Below are positions 59,514 to 64,000 of a stretch of 64,000 nt of DNA, piece after piece. The stretch comes from Bradyrhizobium diversitatis (lineage in GTDB: Bacteria > Pseudomonadota > Alphaproteobacteria > Rhizobiales > Xanthobacteraceae). The DNA lies in assembly GCF_016031635.1 (NCBI RefSeq), contig NZ_JACEGD010000030.1, positions 117,505 to 181,504 on the forward strand, in the 5' to 3' direction. Every line of letters starts with the position of its first letter. Positions within the stretch are counted from its first letter, which is position 1. A program made the translations under genes and the position numbers. The notes beneath the pieces are model-generated. The model ran no database searches. It had not been told where the DNA came from and was given only the letters and a program-made list of their open reading frames with translations.

Positions 59514-60748
59514 CGGGGCTGGTCATCATCGGCGCCTCATATGCCGGCGTTCAAGCCGCTCTCACTGCTCGTGACGCCGGCTATTCTCAGCCCATCACCA
59601 TTGTGTGCGACGAAGAGTGGTTGCCCTATCAGAGGCCGCCGCTATCCAAGGACTTCCTTCTCGGGCGCATCAGCGAGCAAAATCTGATCTTGCGCGACGA
59701 GACTTTCTTCGAAGGCAAGCAGATCAATCTCGTTCTTGGGCAGCGCGCCACGCTGCTTGATTTGCGCGCGCGACAGGTCACTCTGGCCGGCGACAACGCT
59801 CTGAAGTTTGAAAAACTCCTCATCGCCACAGGCTCGCGAGCACGGCGCATCGCGGTCGAGGGCGCGGACTTCGATGGAATTTTCTATCTGCGGTCGGTGA
59901 CTGATGCGATCGAGCTGAAGGCACGTCTGGCCGATGCTGCGGAGATCGTCATCGTCGGAGGCGGCTTTATAGGGCTGGAAGTTGCGGCCTCCGCGGCAAA
60001 GCTGGGCAAGAAGGTCACCGTCGTGGAAGCGAGCAGCCGCCTGCTTGAGCGTGCAGTCTCGCCGGTCTTGTCGACCTTTCTTCTTGATACGCATCTGCGG
60101 GCTGGCGTCGACGTGATGCTCAACGAAACGGTGACTTCCTTCAAAGGAAACGATCGAAAAGTTTCCGCTGTCGTGCTGGGCAACGGTGCCAGTGTCCGCG
60201 CCGACCTGGTGTTGATGGGGATTGGTGGTGTCGCCAATGACGAGATCGCGCGCTCGGCGGGGCTTAGATGCACGAACGGAATTGTTGTTGACGAGCACGG
60301 ACAATCCGAGACATCGGACATTCTCGCGGCCGGTGACTGCGCCAACCACTTCAACCGCTTTTGCGAAAGCTGGGTCAGATTGGAATCGGTGCAAAACGCC
60401 CAGGATCAAGCGAAGGCCGCTGGACTGGCGATCGCCGGCGCTCCCGCGCCCTATGAGAGTGTGCCGAGGTTCTGGTCCGACCAATATGACGTCAAGCTGC
60501 AGATCGTCGGACTGGCCGGACAGTATGATCGGCAGGCGGTCCGAGGTTCGGTCGACGACGGAAGGTTCTCGGTCTTCTACTATCGCCGGGGCCGATTGGT
60601 CGCGGTGGACAGCATCAACCGGCCAGGCGAGCAAATGGCAGCCCGACGCCTGATTGCCGCGGGGATCTCCCCTGCACCGGAGCAGGCCGCCGACGCTTCC
60701 TTTGACCTCAAATCCCTGGTGACAGCCGCAGACAAGGCTGGCGCCTGA
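59510..60748 (+). CDS. Ferredoxin NAD(P)H reductase, FAD-dependent (412 aa)
   Basis: The FAD-binding GxGxxG-type start is VIIGASYAGVQAALTARDAG. YQRPPLSKDFLLG is typical of oxygenase ferredoxin reductases (BphA4, ThcD). The second dinucleotide fold is IVIVGGGFIGLEVAASAAKL, and the FAD motif is DILAAGDCANHFNRF. The C-terminal domain of about 90 residues is present. It is coupled to the ferredoxin by ATGA. Together with the Rieske subunit this is a three-component oxygenase, though on divergent strands. Confidence 0.94.
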   Translation: MTGLVIIGASYAGVQAALTARDAGYSQPITIVCDEEWLPYQRPPLSKDFLLGRISEQNLILRDETFFEGKQINLVLGQRATLLDLRARQVTLAGDNALKFEKLLIATGSRARRIAVEGADFDGIFYLRSVTDAIELKARLADAAEIVIVGGGFIGLEVAASAAKLGKKVTVVEASSRLLERAVSPVLSTFLLDTHLRAGVDVMLNETVTSFKGNDRKVSAVVLGNGASVRADLVLMGIGGVANDEIARSAGLRCTNGIVVDEHGQSETSDILAAGDCANHFNRFCESWVRLESVQNAQDQAKAAGLAIAGAPAPYESVPRFWSDQYDVKLQIVGLAGQYDRQAVRGSVDDGRFSVFYYRRGRLVAVDSINRPGEQMAARRLIAAGISPAPEQAADASFDLKSLVTAADKAGA

Positions 60749-60808
60749 CCCGCGTATTTGTGATGGTCCTCACTTCCGAGAGGCCGCCGACAGGGACCGC
60801 CCAATAGA

Positions 60809-61603
60809 ATGCCGAGGCTGAAGCGTACGGAAGAAGAGGAAAAGGCACGGGAGGGAGGCGAGTTCATCGAGACCCTGGATCGGGGTCTTCGCGTGATACA
60901 GTCGTTTGGCATCGATCGCCGTCCAATGACCCTCAGCGACCTCTCCAAGAGCGCGAATCTTCCGCGGGCGACGGTGCGCCGGATTCTGATGACCCTCGTC
61001 AAATCCGGATTCGTCGCGGGCAACGAGCGGTTGTTTTCGCTAACGCCCAGAGTGCTGCTTTTGGCTTCGGCCTATTTGACGTCGAACCAGATCAGCACCG
61101 TGATGCAGCCGTTGATGGACGAGGTCGCCGGCAAGGCCAAGGAGGTCTGCTCCCTTGCGATCCTGGATGGCGAAGAGGTCGTTTTTATCGCCCGTTCGAG
61201 TCCGGCGCGGGTATTTTCGACCGGACTGGACATAGGATATCGGCTGCCGGCTTTCTGCACGTCAGTGGGACGCGTTCTGCTGGGCAGATTGGCAAACGAC
61301 GAACTGACGAGAACGGTCGACGGCATGAAGCTGGCGGCTCAGACCCAGTCGACGCTGCTCGACAAATCGGCAGTGATTGCGACAATCATTGCCGACCGCA
61401 CCAAAGGGTATAGCCTTGTCGATCAGGAAGCCGAAGAGGGCTTTCGGTCGATATCGGTGCCAATTCGCCGCTACGATGGCGCCGTCATCGCAGCCGCAAA
61501 TATTGGCGCTCATGTCGATCGCATCACGACCGGTGAGATGATCGATCGCTTCCTGCCTCTCCTCAAAGAGATGTCCCTCGCCGCGCAGCCCCTGCTCGTC
61601 TGA
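60809..61603 (+). CDS. IclR-family transcriptional regulator (264 aa)
   Basis: The winged helix (FIETLDRGLRVIQSFGIDRR, LSDLSKSANLPRATVRRILM) and the effector domain (EVCSLAILDGEEVVFIARSS, YRLPAFCTSVGRVLLGRLAN, IADRTKGYSLVDQEAEEGFR) are of the PcaR/PobR type, which respond to aromatic acids. It follows the reductase gene by 60 nt and probably controls the divergent oxygenase region. Confidence 0.92.
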   Translation: MPRLKRTEEEEKAREGGEFIETLDRGLRVIQSFGIDRRPMTLSDLSKSANLPRATVRRILMTLVKSGFVAGNERLFSLTPRVLLLASAYLTSNQISTVMQPLMDEVAGKAKEVCSLAILDGEEVVFIARSSPARVFSTGLDIGYRLPAFCTSVGRVLLGRLANDELTRTVDGMKLAAQTQSTLLDKSAVIATIIADRTKGYSLVDQEAEEGFRSISVPIRRYDGAVIAAANIGAHVDRITTGEMIDRFLPLLKEMSLAAQPLLV

Positions 61604-61631
61604 GAAGCTGCCGCCTTTTGGCGAGCACCCG

Positions 61632-61973
61632 TCATTTCAGCCGTTTCTTGTAGGCGACCGGGTCCATGTCACGGACATCCACGCTTATGCTGACCACATC
61701 AGGGCATCGCTCTGTCATCGTCCGTCGAAGGCTCGTACTCAGCTCGACCTTCTGGTCGGGCGACCGACCTTCGAGCAAGTAGACCGACAGATGCACGAAG
61801 CTGTCACGCTTCCCGGCAACCAGGAAATCGTTGTAGACGCACGCCCGCACCTTGACGTCCTCCGCCTTCATGATCCCCGTTCGCCAAGCGGCTTCAAAGA
61901 GCGCTTCCATCAAACCTGTTACGTCGTCGCGAGCGAGCGCCCCTTCCGAATATTCGATCACCAAGTGCGGCAT
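61632..61973 (-). CDS. 5-carboxymethyl-2-hydroxymuconate isomerase-like protein (113 aa)
   Basis: The start MPHLVIEYSEG is the CHMI hallmark, with Pro as the catalytic base after removal of Met. ALFEAAWRTGI and VHLSVYLLEGRSPDQKVELS fit the tautomerase fold. CHMI (HpaF/HpcD) works in homoprotocatechuate meta-cleavage; other genes of that pathway are not in the window, so it may act on a related enol. It is transcribed leftwards, after the amidohydrolase at 62001 (27-nt gap). Confidence 0.85.
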   Translation of the reverse strand: MPHLVIEYSEGALARDDVTGLMEALFEAAWRTGIMKAEDVKVRACVYNDFLVAGKRDSFVHLSVYLLEGRSPDQKVELSTSLRRTMTERCPDVVSISVDVRDMDPVAYKKRLK

Positions 61974-62000
61974 GACGTTATTCTCGTTTTTAGGCCGCGT

Positions 62001-63689
62001 TCATGAGATGGCCTCACCATCGTAGACCGTTCGGCCCCCAACGATGGTCCGTACAGCCGTGATGTCCTTGATGCCTTCTTCCGGAATCGTCATGATATCG
62101 TCGGACAGAACAACCATATCGGCATACTTGCCCGGTTCTATCGATCCGACTTTGTCCTCTGAAAACGAATATCGAGATGCTGCGCTCGTGTAGAGCTGGA
62201 TAGCTTCCTTCCGGCTGATCCGTTCGCCTTCTCCATACACGTCGCCATTCTTGTCGCGGCGGGTCACCATGACATACATGTTAACGAATGGATTTAGGAG
62301 GTTGATCGGATAGTCGGTACCTTGCCCAATCAACTTCAATCCCATGATGTCGATCATGGTTCGCATGGGGAAGGCCCGGTCGGCGGTATCCTTGCCGAGA
62401 AATTTCGCCACGACAGCTGCCTTGTCCCAGAGGAACGAAGTCTGCGCGTCGACACGCACGTCCAATTTCTTGGCACGCTGCATTTGATCTGGCCGCATAA
62501 GACTGCCATGGATGACGATAAAGCGCCGTCCCTTGATAGATCTCTCAGCATCCGCGAGCTCGTAGGCATCCAAGACACGGTCGATGGCGGCGTCCCCAAC
62601 GGCGTGGACGCCGACGCGCCAGCCATAGCGATTGGCCGCTGCAACCAGGGCATTGAACCTGGATGGCTCGATAACGATGGTCCCCTTGTATTCGCGATCG
62701 TCGGGGTAACCATCCCGCATCGCGGCTGTTCGCAATGTCATCCCGCCGTCGATCTGAAGCTTGACGCCGGAATAGCTCAACCAATCGTCGCCGAAGTCTG
62801 AAGCTGCGCCGATGCGAGAGAAGAACAGCTCCCATTCTTCGATCGTCATGCTGGGATTGAGGCCGCCCGTCGGCGCGTACATGGCGCTGATGCGCAAAGA
62901 CGCCTGCCCGGCTTGCCGGACTCGCTGATGGGCGCGGAAGGTTGCGGGATCGACTGCCGCGCTAATTGCGGATGTCAGCCCAAATTGATTGAAGTATCGC
63001 ATCGCGAACTTCATCTGCTCATCGCGATCCTCGTCCGACCATTCGGGCAGAAGGGCGTGAACAAGGTCCTCTGCGGCCTCCTCCAATGTACCGTTCGGCT
63101 CACCGGTGGATTTGTCGCGATGGATGATCCCGCCATCCGGATCAGGCGTGTCCTTCGTTATTTTCGCGAGGGCGAATGCCTCCGAGTTGACGAGAGTGAA
63201 GTGGCCAATCGGCAAGCATACCGGATTGTGGGGAGCCGCCCGATCGAGCTCCTCGCGCGTCAAGAAGCGCTTTTCGGCCAATTGCGAGACCGGGTGCCAT
63301 TGTGCACCGCGCACCCATTTCCCCTTGGGTAATCTGCCAGCGTGTTCCCCGATACGGGCCAATGCCTGCTCGACCGTGGTGACGTCGTTCAGCTGCACCG
63401 TGTACTTGATCAATCCCGCCTGCTCGACATGAGCATGGGTATCGATCAAGCCCGGAAGGACGGTTCGACCGCCCAAATCAATGATGGCCGTGTTCGGGCC
63501 CGCGAGCGCAGATATTTCATCGATCTTGCCGACCGCGACGAAGCGGCCGTCTCGCACGGCGACTGCGCTCGCCACGCCGAACAGCGGGTCAACCTTGAGG
63601 AACTTGCCGTTGGTGTAAATCGTATCGGGCGCGCCGATGGACTCGCTGCGGTTCGCGCCACGGGCACCATGGCCACGTGAATCCATCAT
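62001..63689 (-). CDS. YtcJ-type amidohydrolase, cytoplasmic form (562 aa)
   Basis: The core parallels the protein at 57288: VLPGLIDTHAHVEQAGLIKY, GAQWHPVSQLAEKRFLTREE, GGMTLRTAAMRDGYPDDREY, VGVHAVGDAAIDRVLDAYEL, FIVIHGSLMRPDQMQRAKKL and LIGQGTDYPINLLNPFVNMY. No signal peptide is present, unlike the paralogue. Together with the remnant at 52755 this makes three YtcJ-type genes within 11 kb. CHMI follows it. The substrate is likely an amide or cyclic amide from the same pathway. Confidence 0.92.
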   Translation of the reverse strand: MMDSRGHGARGANRSESIGAPDTIYTNGKFLKVDPLFGVASAVAVRDGRFVAVGKIDEISALAGPNTAIIDLGGRTVLPGLIDTHAHVEQAGLIKYTVQLNDVTTVEQALARIGEHAGRLPKGKWVRGAQWHPVSQLAEKRFLTREELDRAAPHNPVCLPIGHFTLVNSEAFALAKITKDTPDPDGGIIHRDKSTGEPNGTLEEAAEDLVHALLPEWSDEDRDEQMKFAMRYFNQFGLTSAISAAVDPATFRAHQRVRQAGQASLRISAMYAPTGGLNPSMTIEEWELFFSRIGAASDFGDDWLSYSGVKLQIDGGMTLRTAAMRDGYPDDREYKGTIVIEPSRFNALVAAANRYGWRVGVHAVGDAAIDRVLDAYELADAERSIKGRRFIVIHGSLMRPDQMQRAKKLDVRVDAQTSFLWDKAAVVAKFLGKDTADRAFPMRTMIDIMGLKLIGQGTDYPINLLNPFVNMYVMVTRRDKNGDVYGEGERISRKEAIQLYTSAASRYSFSEDKVGSIEPGKYADMVVLSDDIMTIPEEGIKDITAVRTIVGGRTVYDGEAIS

Positions 63690-63754
63690 CCATTCACTTT
63701 AGCTCGTCGTCCGTGAAGAGCGGCTAAGCGATTGAGCTAGAATCGCATTTGTCT

Positions 63755-64000
63755 TTGTGGGCTGTTTTGCGATTGCAGGGTTTTGATGCTTGGGGCATCG
63801 GAACCTTGCAATTTCATTTTCAGGATTCCGTCGAATCGCCAGTCATGATTCCGTCGTCGCATCGGAGGTGGCGATGCGACCGAAGAAGCACAGGACGACG
63901 GAATCGGGCGATCTGTTCCGGGCCAGGCTGGACCAGATCATCAATATGAAGCACGAGCTGGTTCAGCTTGCCGGCAAGGTCGATTGGGACTGGATCGACG
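63755..64000 (+). mobile_element. Left end of an IS5-family insertion sequence (cut by the window edge)
   Basis: The transposase start at 63874 and the A+T-richer leader from about 63750 (GGGCTGTTTTGCGATTGCAG) mark the left end of an IS element. The exact terminal inverted repeat cannot be fixed without the right end, so the start is approximate. The leader also has repeated GATTCCGTCG words (63823, 63847). Confidence 0.6.
63874..64000 (+). CDS. IS5-family transposase, N-terminal part
   Basis: The ATG at 63874 follows GGAGGTGGCG. The visible product starts MRPKKHRTTESGDLFRARLD and continues QIINMKHELVQLAGKVDWDW, a pattern I recognise from IS5-group transposases common in Bradyrhizobium. The catalytic DDE residues lie beyond the window. 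Confidence 0.82.
   Translation, partial: MRPKKHRTTESGDLFRARLDQIINMKHELVQLAGKVDWDWID

Noticed and set aside
1..64000. CRISPR arrays, rRNA genes, a replication origin or phage structural genes
   Set aside because: No regularly spaced repeats, rRNA-like stretches or phage modules were seen; the S74-type domain belongs to a DUF3300 protein and is not part of a prophage.

Overview
The window looks like a chromosomal segment from a high-G+C alphaproteobacterium of the Bradyrhizobium/Rhodopseudomonas group. The evidence is many TTGA-N6-TCAA (FixK/Fnr-type) sites, FixK- and FixJ-like regulators, rhizobial families such as DUF3551, DUF2950/DUF3300 and IalB, and a Bradyrhizobium-type intergenic repeat near 7.9 kb. 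This assignment comes from reading protein families; no search was run. No rRNA, intact tRNA or CRISPR array was found.

Region 1 (about 1-44.4 kb) is a dense low-oxygen/stress cluster. Fifteen exact TTGA-N6-TCAA sites and two one-mismatch versions lie mostly 50-90 nt upstream of gene starts, and no exact copy was noticed to the right of 44.4 kb. Genes behind these sites include a GH1 glycosidase with a frameshifted pfkB, a universal stress protein, a DUF3300-DUF2950 envelope operon, a DUF2092 operon that ends in a histidine kinase, an HlyD-type exporter, PPK2, a SulP transporter, alpha/beta hydrolases, a CoA-transferase/MaoC operon, and a DUF3141-pta-ackA-fabI operon. A regulatory core (25.5-29 kb) holds two FixK-like Crp/Fnr proteins, a FixJ-like regulator and a lone receiver protein. 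Read together, these genes suggest an oxygen-limited programme of sugar-phosphate, acetyl-phosphate and acyl/PHB-related metabolism with polyphosphate use and envelope remodelling. Several members are damaged: pfkB, ppsA, an AspT-like carrier, a DUF2254 protein and a decarboxylase N-terminus.

Region 2 (44.75-49.29 kb) is a 4.5-kb block bounded by a 23-bp direct repeat (22/23 identical) that matches the 3' end of a tRNA-Gln gene. The left copy continues as a 3' half-tRNA. The block holds a TetR regulator, an alpha/beta hydrolase, a metallo-beta-lactamase-fold protein, a SnoaL-like exported protein and a short-chain dehydrogenase. It has no integrase.

Region 3 (49.4-64 kb) is a catabolic cluster. 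A complete Liv-type ABC importer (livKHMGF) is co-oriented with a glutamine-synthetase-like ligase, a Rieske oxygenase and a YtcJ-type amidohydrolase. Ferredoxin, ferredoxin reductase and an IclR regulator are transcribed divergently. A CHMI-like isomerase and a second full amidohydrolase follow. A third amidohydrolase survives only as an in-frame deletion remnant inside the liv operon. The likely role is uptake and oxygenation of a nitrogen-containing or aromatic compound; the substrate is unknown. The window ends inside an IS5-type transposase.
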